Assembly: GCA_964016875.1 (NCBI GenBank)
Contig: OZ024718.1
Coordinates: 44,307,906-44,371,905, forward strand
From: Fallopia convolvulus
Taxonomy: Eukaryota > Streptophyta > Magnoliopsida > Caryophyllales > Polygonaceae
DNA: 64,000 nucleotides
Direction: 5' to 3'
The position numbers and the translations under genes are program-made. The notes beneath the pieces were generated by a model, which saw nothing but the letters and a program-made list of their open reading frames with translations, ran no database searches and was not told the origin of the DNA. Positions 1 through 12,654 of the stretch are shown piece after piece (positions within the stretch are counted from its first letter, which is position 1; each line of letters starts with the position of its first letter).

Positions 1-2191
1 TCAAGTACTGATATCCTATTCCCCGACTCGATGACATATTAGATGAGCTCCATGGCACTTCCATATTCTCCATGATTGACTTGAAGTCCGGCTACCATCA
101 AATCCGGATGAAGGAGGGAGATGAGTGGAAAACCGCTTTCAAGACCAAATACGATCTCTACGAGTGGTAAGTGTTGCCTTTTGGCCTCACCGATGAATCA
201 CATCCTCCGTGATTTCATTGGTAAGTTTCTCGTGGTATATTTTGATGATATTTTAATTTATTCTAAGACTTTGATTGACGACGTGGACTATTTGAGGCTC
301 GTTCTGGCACGGTTGCACCGAGAGACACTTTTTGCCAATTTGGCTGAGTGTATAGTCCGTCCTTTGTATTTCTTGGCTTTGTGGTGTCTTCCCGTGGTTT
401 ACAAGTGGACGATGCTAAGATTAAGGCCATAACCGAGTCGACAACGCCGACCACAGCTTCCATGGTTCGCTCCTTCTTGGGCATGGCCGGGTTTTATCGC
501 CGGTTTGTGAGCAATTTCTCTTCTATAGTGGCGTCTCTACATGCCTTGACTAAAAAGGCACCATTATAGAATGGAAAAGGCACCATGAGAGGGCATTCCA
601 AGAGTTGAAGGATGCTTTGACCCACGCTTCTTTGCTCCAATTGTCGGATTTTTGTAGGCCTTTTGAGGTGGAATGTGATGCTTCTAACACTTGCATTGGG
701 GGCGTCCTTCACCAAGAGAAATAGCCTATCACTTATTTTAGCGAAAAGCTCACCTCGACAGAACTCAATTATCCTACCTATGAAAAGGACCTATATGCAT
801 TGATTCGAGTGCTCCAAACTTGGAAACACTATTTATGTCCGCGAGAATTTTTTATCCATAGTGACCATGCGGCGCTTGCCTACCTTAAGAGCCAAGCACA
901 CTTGAATAGAAGACATGCTCGTTGGGTGGAATTCTTGAAGACATTTCCCTATGTCGTCCAACACAAGAAGGGAAAAGAGAATGTGGTCGCCGTCGCCGAC
1001 GCCCTTTCTTGCCGACGCCCTTTCTCGCAGGGAAAAGAGAATGTGCTCGTTGAGTTGGACTCTTACTTTCTGGATGACGGACATTTATACAAGGTTGGAA
1101 AAATTTGTATTCCAGTGTCTTTTATAAGGCACCTTTTAATTAAAGAGGCTCATGATGGACGGGGACAATTTGGGGTGAACAAGACTCTTGCAGCTTTGCG
1201 TGAACATTTCTTTTGGCCTAACATGGTCCCCAATGTCACAAAATTCTGTAGGAGTTGTGTTCCATGTCGAAAGGCCAAAACAACTACTTTACCTTATGGA
1301 CTTTACTCTCCTTTACCCGTGCCTAACGCCCCTTGGGAGGACATTTCTATGGACTTCATAACGGGACTGCCTATGTCAAGGAAAGGCAAAGACTCCATTT
1401 TTTTGTTGTGTGCTGATTCTCTAAAATGGCTCACTTTATCGCTTGTAAAAGTAAGAATAACGCTACGGAAGTGGGTTGTTTATTATTTGACAATGTGGTA
1501 AAGTACCATGGTGTATCGAGAAATATGATTAGTGACCGGGACACCAAGTTTGTGGGCCAATTTTGGAGAACACTTGAGGGAAACTCGGCACCAAATTGTT
1601 GTTTTCTACTAGTTATCACCCCCAGACTAATGGCCAAACGGAGGTCACAAACCAAACTTTGGGCTCCCTCTTGCGAGTGATGCTCAAGTCAAACCCATGC
1701 CGGTGGGAGGACTTACTGTCTACCCTTGAGTTTTGCTATAATAGGTCCAAACATTCGGCGGATTCTTTGACTCCGTTTGAGGTCGTTTATGGGCACAATC
1801 CCATTACGCCTTTCGATTTGGTCCCCAATCCATTGAAGGAAGGAGAGCATGTTGATGCCGCTAACCAAGCCAATCAAATTCAGCAGCTCCACGCTAGGAC
1901 CAAGCCGCACCTTGAGCGGCGCCGCATTCCTATGATCTTTGAGCTTGGCGACCTTGTTCCTCCATTTGCGAAATGAACGATTCCCGACATCCTAGAAAAC
2001 CAAGTTACATCAACGCGGTGATGGGCCATTTCGTATTCTTGAGAGAATTGGTCCCAACGCCTACAAGTTAGATCTCCCGGATTCTTATGGCAATGTTCAT
2101 GCAATGGTGAACGTGTTTGATTTATCTCCCTTTGTTGAGCCCGAATTTGATTTTGAGGAAGCGAGGACGCTTCCCACTCAAGGGGGGTGAG
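1..2191 (+). pseudogene. Ty3/gypsy retrotransposon pol relic (RT-RNase H-integrase)
   Basis: The plus strand encodes the 3' two-thirds of a gypsy polyprotein, broken by frameshifts and stops. In order: RT with the YFDD catalytic box at about 238-249 (a short deletion precedes it, after the LPFGLT motif); the RT thumb (FLGMAGFYRRF, about 474-507); RNase H (FEVECDAS, about 661-684, then HSDHAALAYL, about 860-889); the integrase zinc finger (FCRSCVPC, about 1243-1266); the integrase core (ISMDF, ISDRDTKF, HPQTNGQTE) to about 1640; and the C-terminal LSPF region near 2120. The frame ends in QGG-stop, with the stop TGA at 2189-2191 on the PPT/LTR junction. The RT start lies left of the window. A small duplication sits at about 960-1050. 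It cannot encode a working polyprotein. Confidence 0.93.
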
Positions 2192-2411
2192 GATGATGTG
2201 TTTGCCACTATGACTGCCGCTGAGGAGGAGGAAGCTATGTCGGTTCGATCCAACGGACCCTTGACGTGTGCACCCGCCAAGGCAATAGGTAGGGCTACGG
2301 TTTCCATCATAAGTCGAGCTATTCAATCCATGAGTTCGGCCTAAGACCCACCTTCTACCATGTCGATGACATCCTTGGTCTAAGATACACTCTCGGGTCA
2401 ATTGGAGGAGT
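2189..2411 (+). repeat. Start of the 3' LTR of the upstream gypsy element, with PPT
   Basis: A purine tract ending in GGGGGG (about 2180-2188) is followed by TGAGGATGATG, the usual PPT/LTR arrangement directly after the integrase stop. The LTR is interrupted at 2411 by the long solo LTR and resumes after its target duplication at 6128. Its far end is not resolved; GC-rich, LTR-like text continues to at least about 6400. The second gypsy element at 41613-41615 has the same layout. Confidence 0.6.
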
Positions 2412-2784
2412 TGTAATATCTGCTAAATTCTAAATAAAATAAAATGGGTAATTATCCCAATAATTTTTTTTTCTCTAAAGTAGAGAATTTAATAATTTTT
2501 ATAATCTCATATTATATTATAAAAGGTCATATAAGTTTACTACAATGGAAATTAAGAACTTAATTAAATATATTAAGCCAGTCGGGTAATTAATTAAATA
2601 GTTTCTCTTAAAAAGAGAGTTTAATTATTTTTATAATTTTCTTAATAAATTATAAAAAGTTTATAAAGAAGTATCAAAAGGGAAAATAAAATTTAAACAA
2701 ATATAATTAATAAAATTTCGGATTTAATTTTAATATTTAATTACAAGTAAGCCAAAAATAAGAAACGAGGCAAATAAAAAGGTG

Positions 2785-2866
2785 TCAAGAGGGAGACTCG
2801 AACTTAAGACCTCTTGCACCTTTCACAAACTCACACTCCTCAAATCCGCTAGACTATCAAGACTTG
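2785..2866 (-). other. tRNA-like sequence with A and B boxes inside LTR copy A
   Basis: Read on the minus strand, an A-box-like TAGTCTAGCGGA lies about 50 bases before a B-box-like GTTCGAGTC. The same position in copy B carries a better-preserved version. It has no proper acceptor stem, so it is not a working tRNA gene. Confidence 0.5.
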
Positions 2867-3141
2867 TTTATCAATAAAAGAAATAAAAATCCTTTATCTC
2901 TTTCTTTCCCTCCTTCTTGCAAGAAGCTCCCATCATGGGATTGTGATTTGATGTTAAACCAATCCAAACATCTTCACCTCCCTTCTTCACCAATGCCACC
3001 TCCTCTCCACCTCCTTTCTCCTCCAATCCCTTTCTTCCACCCATTGCAAAGAAGCACAACTTCAACCAATCACCATGAATCCACCCATGCCATGAGAGCT
3101 CCAAGCATGAAAGGTGTGGATTGTGGTTTTCTTCCACCCAC

Positions 3142-3150
3142 TATAAATAG
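3142..3150 (+). promoter_or_regulatory. TATA box of LTR copy A
   Basis: TATAAATAG is followed by a GC-richer leader. Copy B has TATATAAA at the matching place (37313-37320), and copy C has a TATTTAAA-type box on the minus strand near 55990. The conserved position suggests the LTR's Pol II promoter, with the U3/R boundary just downstream. Confidence 0.55.
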
Positions 3151-3324
3151 GGGCAAACTCTAAGAGGAAAAATACACCAATTTCCTCATCTTTCTCTTCC
3201 AAATCCACTCCAAAATCAAGTAAATTTTCAGATTTGAATTCTCATATCTTTTCCCCCAAAAATCAAACTTTTCTTCAAATTTTCTCCTTTTGAGTGACAT
3301 CTGGTGCCGACCACCACCAGTAGC

Positions 3325-3405
3325 TCCGACGACCGGCCACCACCTGCTTCCGCCGCCGCCCAGGGCCACCGCTGGCCACCACCAGGCGCCACCATAGTTG
3401 TTGGT
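3325..3405 (+). repeat. GC-rich CCG/CCA triplet tract in LTR copy A
   Basis: A short CCGCC/CCACC-rich block stands out in otherwise AT-rich DNA, just after the putative transcription start. Equivalent blocks occur in copy B (about 37490-37590) and copy C (about 55787-55880, inverted). In each copy they would translate as proline-, alanine- or arginine-rich runs, but no common open frame is evident. Confidence 0.6.
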
Positions 3406-6127
3406 TGCTGTTGGTCGTCCATAACCCCCACCAAGGAGCAAGACAAGTCTATTTTATTAGGTAATTGGACTAGACTTTAATTGTAGTTTTGGGCTTATGT
3501 CAAAATTAGGCCCATTTGTTAAAAAAGGCCCATCAGAATAATATTAATAGCATTTTGAATAAGTTAGATTTTAATTTCGTCCATATTGAAATTCGTGCCC
3601 AAACCGAGCCCGTCTCGTAGAGAAATTATTTTCCGACCCATATTTAACTTATATCTACTTTTAAAAATTATTTTGAATACAAATAATATTAATTTAATAA
3701 AAATTAAATAAATATTATGAAAGGGCTATTACATAGGATTTTATGAAATTGTTTAAATGCATGCTCATTTAGATAAGTTATCATTTTTATAAAATTATAA
3801 AAGACCTTGTCATGAAATAATAATATAGAAAATATTATTATTGAAATTTCTAAACTAAATTATTGTGATAATAATTTAGATTATTCCTTATTCATATAAA
3901 GTGGAATTCTATGGATTAAAAAGCTAAGAAATGAAATAAAAGAAAAATAAGAATAAAGGTAAAGATATAATATGATAATAATATTTTTATATATATAGTT
4001 AATGTAATAAGATGTTGAGCATGCTAGTTTCCTTAAAAGAATTATTCCATAAGGTTCATAAGATATAATAGATACATTAATAATAATATCTTAGATTTAA
4101 AGAGATTGCATGCTCTTAGTTATAAGATAATATTATAAGACATGATTCAATTTTTATAAACTAAAGATTTATGGGGGAAACTATTTTAAAATAATATGAT
4201 TATTTTATCCTCATATCTTATCTATGGAAAGCTTATTATATAAATTTGGCTAGAAATTCCTATTTATGGGAAGTACTAGAAAAGAACACTTATTAATATT
4301 GTTAAGCTCTAGTAAATATTACATGTCTTTTAAATGAGGTTATAATGAGAGGATATTATAATAAGATCATGTTATAAAAAGATATTGTTTGATAAAAAGA
4401 TAATATTATAATAATGCTAAGAATAAGAGATATTAAATAATAAGGGCATTTTAGACTTTTCACAATACTAAGAAGGCTTTATAATAACAATATTCCTTAT
4501 AATTTTGAAAACTATATCATATGATTTTATAAAGATATTCCTTGCTTATTTATATTAATACAATAACAAGTTAAGCTATAAAGGAATATTTTAATAAATT
4601 AAATAAAGTTATTACTTGGTTTTCAAGAATGATAATGAATAATATTAAAATGAGGATTTTTAAGGAATAAAAGGATATTACAATATTTAAAATAATAATA
4701 ATAAGGAATATTATTATTTTATTCACATCCAACTAAATTATTAACATAATAATTTAGCAAATTCATCCCTTAAGAAGAATAAAAAAGATATTTACAACTT
4801 TAGAAGAATTTGAGTATTCTTAATAAAGTTATCGGAATATCTTGTGTCCTTAGGTCGAACCTCCGTTCCGTGACAAGAACATCGTTTCCGCTCGTTTGCT
4901 AATACAAACTCGTACAAGCTAAGGGAAGTGGAATTTCTCCTTGTAGCTTTAATAAACTCGTTTCGTGAAATTTCTCGATGTTGGGAACAACTTGTTTGCT
5001 AATAATAAAACGAACCTAGGAATATTGATTGCTAGAATTAATGACCCCATTGTTATCGTTATTCCGTTATTTAAATATTCGATAAGACTATTATGCTAGT
5101 CTTGTTTGTGACCTTGATTGTTTACGATCTCTTTTCGAGATCGGTTTGGATGAAATAGTGAGGGGTGCGGGCCTAACCTGACACCTCTATATAACCAATC
5201 AAAAAAGTCGTATTGCCACCGTGCCTAAATTACGACTTGTCGATCATGATCCATGTCCGCTCCTACGCCTCGGAGGGACGTATGCACCCTAGCTAGGTGT
5301 AGGAACTTCGTTCCTGTCAGTGGTTCGAGCTGGTACATGGCCCCCCACACTCTTAAAAAACGTCACCCTAAGTGAAAGTTTTCATCACTATACAAGATAA
5401 GTACCCAATGCACATTTAAAAGACACCAAAACCGGGCCGATCTCAAATGATCGACCCGGCTCTCGGTTCGCAAGGGTGTGAGAGGTTTTCAAAAACTTGT
5501 ATGAATTAATAACGTTTCCAACATACTTCCTACTCTAAAAAGAAGTCTACAATCTCGTAGTTCTCTCGATTAACGAGCTATCTCCTCTCGAGATATGCGT
5601 TTTCTCCGTCCCGTTAAGCCCCACATAAATATCTACGCCTCAAAACATACTCATTAATACCCCCCCCCTCGAATATTTGAGATTACCGAATTACCCTCGG
5701 GAAGTTCCATTCCCGCTTGCTTAGTCTCCTAGACTAATTCTTCTTTTCCGCATGTTTGCCTGGCATATTCTCGCCCCTCGCGAATTATATCAGAACCTAG
5801 GAACCCGAGTAAGGCGTAAGTGAAGACGAAGGAAGGGCAAGACTCAAGAAGATGTATCTTCCGTACCTTTTGTTTATTTCTATTATGTTGCAAAGAACAA
5901 GTTTTATGCTTTCCGTTATGAAACTTCTTTTTGATTAAGGTATTGTAATGAATGTTTGTACGAACAAAGTCTCTTCGAGAGCACCTTTTTTTATTATATA
6001 AATTATGTCAATTTCCGTATTTTATGAGTTCAATATCATTCTAAAAGCCTTGGGTGGCTTTGGACGGTAAAATCCGAGGCCACTGGCGGTAATACCCAAT
6101 GTTGTAAAATAGGGGTGTTACAGGAGT

Positions 6128-7075
6128 CAAGGATCGAGCCACGCCTTTCTGAATAAATCATCGTCAGTGCGGAGAGCCAACAAAGTGGCATGCCCGCGCC
6201 AACAGGCACCGCAACCGTGGCAAGCACCGGCGCAACCGTGCCATAACAGAACGCCGCCCGCATAATTTCGACATAGCCTCTACCGTTTCTGGCGTGGACT
6301 GGGGTGTCCTGTGGCGCGCCCGCGCACCTCCGGGTGTCGGGCCGCGTCCCTCTAGGAGACAGCGCCGAGACCTTCAGCCTTCTTCATGGGTCTCGAGATC
6401 TCGGGTTTCCATTTTATCTTATGCCGGGATTTTTAAGTGAAACATTACTACATTTAGTATTATTTATATTTCCTCTATTTTATTTAAATAACGAGATGGG
6501 TTGGCCTTGCATGTTCGGACCAATTCTCGCTAGGTTTCTAGGGTTAGGATGCTAGATCTATTAATATGTCAGACTACTCTTGAATTTATTTTACGCTTGA
6601 ATGAAGTTGAAATTGCCTCAATGAATCGAGATTCTCTTCCTCATGCCTTTAGGCGTCATATCCTTCAAATTCTTTTTCCAATTTCCCTTCCATCCTTCTT
6701 AGGTTTCGATTCGTCGAAATCATCTTCACCTCGAGACGACGCCAGCCCTAGCATCGTACTATTGTCATCAACCCGCACGCCCCCTGCGTGCTTCACTTTC
6801 GTCAGTTTCTTCCGCTCAGTTTCAGCCTTAGATCGAAGTGGGATTCATAAAACGAGACGTCGGTCCTTGTGGCGAGATAAAACGCATCAGGCTAGTAAGT
6901 TTTCTCCTTCCCCCATCGCCATCGAATTTGCAACGCTTGCGACGATTGGTGTTGGTCGCGATCGCGGTTTTGCCTAGGGTTCGTGCAAACCCAACGACGG
7001 CGATCTTTCATTGCTTTGCTAACCATAGCAATTTCTTATGGACTTTGAATATTCTTTCCCTCAGACAGCCCCAAA
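6128..7075. other. Unassigned stretch, probably continuing retrotransposon LTR sequence
   Basis: The first 250 bases are GC-rich and read like the continuation of the gypsy 3' LTR split by solo LTR A. The remainder has short open frames (for example 6549-6977, plus) with no recognisable domain. I see no splice-supported gene. Confidence 0.4.
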
Positions 7076-7572
7076 TGTTAGTGCATAAAATTTGCCTTTA
7101 TGCCCTAATGAATACTCCTCTTGATTTGTCTCTTCGCCTTCCGGGAGAAGTTTCTTCTTCAACTTAAAACCTGCAAAACAATTGACACATGGGGCGGGGT
7201 CCCCCCCTAATCTATCTCTAATGCCTAAGTCAAAAGAACAATTTTTCGATTGAACGTTGAGGTAAAAGTAAGACTTGTGAGCTAGTTCAATGAGTTCTGA
7301 ATATGCTTACCATACATGGCGAAGACATGTATTTATAATGGAAGAAAGGGAGTAGGGGCCAAAAATTCCACCCCTAAGGCCGACCGAGATGCCTTGTCAC
7401 CTAAGTAAGCGATATCTTGCTTCCCAATCCATGTGGAAATTCTATCTTTTGACTAAGATAGATTCTTCCATTATAGTGATAAGAAAAACTATAATTTAAT
7501 AAGGAAAATAAATAATGTAGTTGAAAAGATACATATAGAAAATAATTTTTAATTATTTACCCACTCACAACA
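7076..7572 (-). mobile_element. Copia-type LTR abutting a truncated copia integrase
   Basis: On the minus strand the segment starts TGTTGTGAG and ends CACTAACA (497 bp). CCAAA lies directly left (7071-7075) and recurs one base offset on the right (7574-7578), so a solo LTR with a slightly damaged duplication is possible. The central part resembles 49.95-50.1 kb (GGGCCGACCGA, then a shared AGATTCTATCTTTTG-like stretch), so the two LTRs are related. The copia integrase frame stops exactly at its inner edge. Confidence 0.6.
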
Positions 7573-9895
7573 ACCAAATATGCATATAAGACCATAAGAG
7601 GGAGCCGTCCTGAAGATCAACTAAAACGGTGTTTTAGAGGACAATACCTTTTAAGGAGTCCCATTAGTTAGATAAGCAACAATCAGGACATATTCACCCC
7701 TAAACTCAAGAGGCAAAGATGCTTCAAAGCGAAGTGCTTGAGCAACATTCTACAAGTGTTGATTCGCTCAACATGGCCACACGAAGTTTAAAAAAGCACA
7801 CCATTAGACTCAAAATAAGATCACAAAGGAAGAAATTGAGTTTCGTTGTCAGCTAGAAAGCATTTAATTTGGCGTTGAAACCGTGTTTGAGCATAGGGAA
7901 AGAAATTATGTATAATTCGTGGCACTTCACTTTTGTGCTTCAGCAAATAAACCCACATACATCTAGAATAATCATCAACTAGTGTGAGAAAATAATGAGC
8001 ACCACAAGAAGACGGGACGCTATAAGGGCCCCAAACATCAACATGTAAAAGATCAAATAGGCCATCTACTTTATTAGAATTAATAAAAAACTATCTCGTG
8101 TCTGTTTGGACTTAAGACAAATCGAACAAGGTTCAACGGAACTATCTTTTACAGAAGAATCAACACAAGGTAAATGTAAAGTAGAATGATATGTAGGATG
8201 GCCAAGACATTGATGTAGCAACTCGCATGAGACAGATGCAACTAGACTGAGTCCAAGACCCGAGCACAACCAATAGACCCGCTTCCTTGCTTCACCGACA
8301 CCAATCACCATCTTCGAAGTGCGGTCCTAAATGACCCACAATTTATTAGTCAATGTCACAACTAAATTTAAATCTATAACAAGAGTGCCCAAAGAAATTA
8401 AGTTGCAATGAAAATTGGGAACAAATAAGACGTTCTCAATTTTCAATTGCTCTTCCAAATGAAGTGTTCCAGCTTGAGTGGCCAAAGCAATAGAATTATC
8501 AAGCAAATAAATATGAGATGGAGAAATAAAGTGCAAATCAGTAACTAGATCTCATCAGCCTGACATATTATACGAGGAGCCGGAATCGAGAATTCAATCT
8601 CTCGATGGCTTATCATTCAAGGTGTCCTAGGGCAAACCCCTGAATTTCTCTAGCATTTGTAGAATTTGTTGCCAATTAGAATCGGAAAGCACAAGAACTA
8701 TAGACCTGCGATCTTGGACCATGAAGGTCAGGGGGAATGGTGGAGGCAAAGGGTTGGCAGACGCATCATTAATAAGGCCAGTTTGCAATAAGGAGGCACG
8801 GTTGGAGCCGACTACAGTAGAAGATGCCGGAATAGAAGCCCGATTGGAATTAGCGACAGATTTAGTGGCGTGCTTCCCTCTTACCTCTTCCCACCAATTC
8901 GGATAGTTAATAATCTTGAATCAAGATGCAATCTCATGACCAAGGCGCCGACAATAAGAGCATGTAGGCTTGTTAGTTATGTTGGTGCACTCAGAACGAG
9001 ACGGAGCCGATTTAGGCGATGGCCTGGACGATGCCGAAGAGCGAGTCCGAGAGGCCAAAGCAACTACATCAGAAGTATTGGTTGAGCGTTCAACTGAAAT
9101 AGAGCGATGACACTCTTCTTAGATAGCGAGAGAATAGACTCGATTGAGTCCGGGTAAGGGATCCTGAGCCATGACATGGGATCTCAAGTTGTCGAAATGA
9201 GGAATTGGTGAACCATGTCCTCATCCCTTTCAAATTGGAATTTGGTAGTCCAGTTGCAAGTACATGAACCGCACGAACAACATGTTGTCTTGACATAAGT
9301 TAAGAGTTCATCTTGTAGAAGGCGAAGTCGACCAAAGTAGATAACCACAAATTGCCCGTTTTGTTGACAACGAATGACTTCAGTTTTCAAGTGATGAATG
9401 CGAGGTGCGTTTCCAATATGGAAAACGTTGTTGGATGTCGTCCCACAACGTCTTAACCGAGTCAGTATGGAAACGAAGAACAGAGAGCAGGATCAATAGA
9501 TTGCAATATCGATACCACCATCATGGAAATGACACTGCACCTGTCCTCAAGTTCATCAGTATTCTCGGTTGGTTTTCGCAAGTTTTTCGTCAATGAAAGC
9601 AATCTTACGTCTTGTCCGAAAAGGCATTCCGTATCGATTTCTTCCATTCTTGAAAGTTGTCACCTTTCAAGACCACATGGCTAATTTTCATGCCAGTATG
9701 ATCGAAAGGATGAAGGTAATATTGTTAGGTCACTTCGAGAGCGTCTAGTTTCAGTAGAGCAACATTAATAGCAACAACAGCATTGGCGGCATTAGTCAGG
9801 GCCTTGACAGCATCGACAACTCTGAACAAATTGTAAAAAAAAAATATGAAGGTCGAAAATTGTAGAGGAAATCGCGAAGGGTAGGCAAGTGTGTC
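7573..9895 (-). pseudogene. Ty1/copia relic: gag, protease linker, truncated integrase
   Basis: Reading leftwards on the minus strand: gag starts with the copia-typical YYLHP-DH-GMKISHVVLKG motif (about 9710), followed by a UBN2-type gag and a knuckle-like CSYCRRLGHE near 8940; then the pre-integrase segment VLFVPNFHCNLISL (about 8390-8430); the integrase zinc finger (LLHQCLGHP, then CSICLKSK, about 8100-8220); and the integrase core (LHVDVWGPYS, about 8040; LVDDYSRC, about 7975). It breaks off at the IFGC motif at 7573. RT and RNase H are missing. Many stops and frameshifts show it is dead. Confidence 0.9.
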
Positions 9896-10667
9896 AAGGG
9901 TGTCAATCGGACGGGTCAGGTCGGGTTTGGGTCGTGTTAATTCGGTTTCGGGTAAGTTCGAATTCGGGTCAAATTCGGATATTTTGAAAATCGGGTCAAA
10001 TTGGGTTGGATCATTTCGGGTCGGGTGCGGAATTAATCGGGCAAAGTCGAGTTTCGGTTCAATTTCGGTCGGGTCATTCGGTTTTCGATCCAACTTGATT
10101 TCGGATAAGTCCGGTTTCGGTTTAGTTAGATTTCGGATTTAGTCGGATTTCGGGTGAGTCGGGTTTCGGGTTTTTCGGATTTTGGGTGAATCGAATTTCG
10201 GGTGAATCTGATTTCGAGTAAGCGGATTTTGATTCAGACCATATATCGAATGATAATTTTTTGTAGTTTAATTACTCTAGGGTCTAAATATTTAATGTAA
10301 TATTTAAATTAAAAACATAATTATAATAAATAATCACTATTATTAATATTTTAAAACATAATGTAATTTTCGGATGGTTTTGAGTCAGGTAACTTCGGAA
10401 TTTCGGATGGTTTCGGGTCGGGTAACTTTAGATTTTCAGATGACTTCGGGCCAGGTAACATCGAATATCGGGTTGCATCAGGCTAGTCCATTCGGGTATA
10501 ATCGGTTTTGGGTTGATCTCGGGTTCGAGTTTTTTCGGATTCGGGTCAAATTAGTTCGGGTCAAACATGTCTCGGGTTTAAAACTGTTTTTTACTCGGGT
10601 AGGATCAGGTTCAAAGTCAGGCTGGTCGGGCGGGTTTCTCGGGTCTGGTCAAATTTTGACAGCCCTA
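9896..10667. mobile_element. Non-autonomous hAT MITE with TCGGGT-rich interior, 8-bp TSD
   Basis: The ends (AAGGGTGTCAAT; TTGACAGCCCTA) are the imperfect inverted AGGGNTGTCAA termini typical of hAT elements. Flanks are AGTGTGTC (9888-9895) and AGTGTGTG (10668-10675), an 8-bp duplication with one mismatch. The interior is an irregular array of GGGTCGGGTTTCGG-like units around an AT-rich core, with no transposase. It inserted in the 5' leader of the copia relic. Confidence 0.85.
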
Positions 10668-10685
10668 AGTGTGTGTGCCATGCCA

Positions 10686-10908
10686 TGTAAAATCAGAGAC
10701 GCATATAATTCTAAGAATTTCGTCTCCCTTCTCATTGATAACAAATTACAATATATAGAAAAACCCTACTATAAGTAGTTACAAAAGATAATTACAAACA
10801 ATTACATAAAAGGAATAAAACTATCTTAAGATAATTCTATCCTAATACTATTTCATCGCATGATGCGTTTGGTCTGTGTTGTACTTATTAGAAACATTTT
10901 ATCCAACA
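10686..10908 (-). repeat. 5' LTR of the copia relic
   Basis: On the minus strand this runs from TGTTGGATAAAATG to CAGAGACG...TTTTACA (223 bp). It is followed (10677-10685) by a degenerate primer site resembling the initiator-tRNA complement TGGTATCAGAGC. Position and orientation fit the 5' LTR of the gag-to-integrase relic; no matching 3' copy is present. Confidence 0.55.
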
Positions 10909-11209
10909 TGTAACGCCAAACAGACTTTCATGTGCTCATGTAAATATAAACTTGCCATCTTATTTGATATGATTTCAAATTTTCAATTAGATCTTAATAT
11001 ATTCTCATTAACCAGTGTACTCAAACGAATTCCAGGATGCCACAAGTTACAACTTACAAGAGCCAAGAGGAAGCCAGAAACACACACACCCACAAAAAAG
11101 ATAAGATAAAATAAAAGGAAATTCAACCAAGCAAATAAGCTCAACGGCTCTTTGGCGTTTGAAATCCTGTTAACTGAAAATCATTTCCTTGTGAGGAAAG
11201 GCAGGGAAT
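10909..11209. other. 3' flank of the bL35c gene
   Basis: AT-rich sequence between the copia LTR and the bL35c stop codon, presumably including the gene's 3' untranslated region. No other feature is seen and I cannot point to a clear polyadenylation signal. Confidence 0.4.
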
Positions 11210-12551
11210 CTATTTGGCATTTCGATTCACCTTCAGGTAAGGTAAACAACCGATGACATTGTCATAGTCGCTCCTATTAACTTGGACCTGTCAAAAGCGA
11301 AAAGAAAAGAACAGACAAAATGTGAGGAAGACAACAAATTAGAAACTGGCAATATCTAAATTATAAGCCTGCTACTAAGTTTAAAAGTGTTCTCATACTT
11401 TTATTTCATTGAGCTTTTATTATCAATTGCTAGTGAACTCCTGTGAAATACAATAATAAATAGTGCAGAGACATTCTCAATGGTTATTAACATCCATATC
11501 CATATGAACAATGCATCAGCCAAAGCAAATTTGAGCAAAATATAGAATGGTTTACACTACTACACTTGTCGGTCATCAGAAAGCAGCAACCAATTTCCTC
11601 AAACTGAACTAGGCCAGTGACAATGATGCAATTCTGCTGCTCTTATAAAGATTTAGATTTAAAGATTTCAATGATTTCAGTAAACTGACCAACTATATGC
11701 ACAAATGCAACTCGAGCTGCTTTCCTCTTTCCTTCATTTTTAAATTCTCATCTCCTGACCCCCCAACCCCCAAAAGTTGAGATATCCTTTTTCATCTACT
11801 CCATTTCAACTTTTCAGATGCCAAGTTTGTGGATTCAGAAATATTCAACTTCAACTACCAATCTTGTTTCCCTTTTCAACTTGTCTAATTGGATTGTCAC
11901 TTGAACAGAAAACCCTAGAACTAATGTATGCATCAAAAAAGGGTTATCTCAGCCACACAAACAAGATTTCAAACAGATTACCAGGTAATGGAATTGATAA
12001 ACGCAAGGGAATATTCAAAAAAAAAAAAAAAAAAAAAGAACTGAAGCTCAGATGACAAGAATCGTAACAGTTTCAAATTCTACAAGTGTACCATTTTAGA
12101 GAGACGCAATTTGCGCTTAGTGTTCTTCTTAGCGAGCAGATGCTGCTTCCCAGCTCTTCTTCTCATGATCTTCCCACTTCCTGTCACTCTGAACCTCTTT
12201 GCCGACGCCTACTTGATCGCTCAAAGTCTTAAATTAATACTGATACTGCATAATTCAATTAGAGAGTAATAGAGAGGAAAGGACCTTGTGAGTCTTCATC
12301 TTATATCCCTTGGCTGCAACTATGGCGAGAGGATGATTCTGGGAGCTTGAAACGACGGCGTTTGTGGTTTGGAGAAGAATCGGGCGGATTCCGGAAGACG
12401 AAAGGGAATAAGACGAACTCAGCTTCAAGTGGCTCGTCTTGGGATGGCATCCTCCGATTCCACCATGGGAGGTTCGAATTGAAGGTCGTGAAAGAAGAGA
12501 ACATGCTTGAAATTTCAAAGACAACGGCATAATCGAAGCCATTACCGCCAT
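11210..12551 (-). CDS. RPL35: Plastid 50S ribosomal protein bL35c, nuclear gene, three exons
   Basis: Exon 1 (12551-12285, 89 codons) starts MAVMASIMPLSL and carries a Ser/Leu/His-rich, acid-poor leader typical of a chloroplast transit peptide, ending KGYKMKTHK. Exon 2 (12208-12092, 39 codons) encodes the bL35 core, including SGKIMRRRAGKQHLLAKKN. Exon 3 (11287-11210) encodes VQVNRSDYDNVIGCLPYLK, a short basic tail and a TAG stop. All introns are GT-AG and phase 0 (76 bp and 804 bp). The total is about 153 aa, close to plant bL35c precursors. The protein is an rRNA-binding part of the large subunit in plastids. The frame is intact, with no sign of decay. Confidence 0.95.
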
Positions 12552-12654
12552 TGTTCTTTGCCTTAGCTCTCTCTGCCTTCTCTCCCCCTCTCAGCAAAGC
12601 ATAGCATACAAGATGCGTTTTCTGGATAAGGCGATCTCCGTCGTTTTGGGTTGC

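Larger units (their letters stand above)
2412..6122 (+). mobile_element. Long solo LTR, copy A (3.7 kb), TSD GGAGT
   Basis: The segment begins TGTAATATC and ends GGTGTTACA, and is flanked by perfect 5-bp duplications GGAGT (2407-2411 and 6123-6127). It therefore inserted as a complete element and recombined to a single LTR. The last 90 bases are nearly identical to the end of copy B (ending 40198) and to the inverted start of copy C (from 52155). It has no coding capacity. It holds a tRNA-like stretch, a TATA box, a GC-rich triplet tract and a long AT-rich 3' half. The very long LTR suggests a large gypsy family, but no internal region is present here. Confidence 0.92.

Noticed and set aside
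2412..6122. Solo LTR A as the 3' LTR of the gypsy pol at 1-2191
   Set aside because: The pol element's own PPT and LTR start are at 2180-2189, and the long LTR has its own perfect GGAGT duplication.
9725..10778. Open frames of 83-134 codons with GSG/FRVG repeats
   Set aside because: They are translations of the hAT MITE's TCGGGT arrays, read in both directions.
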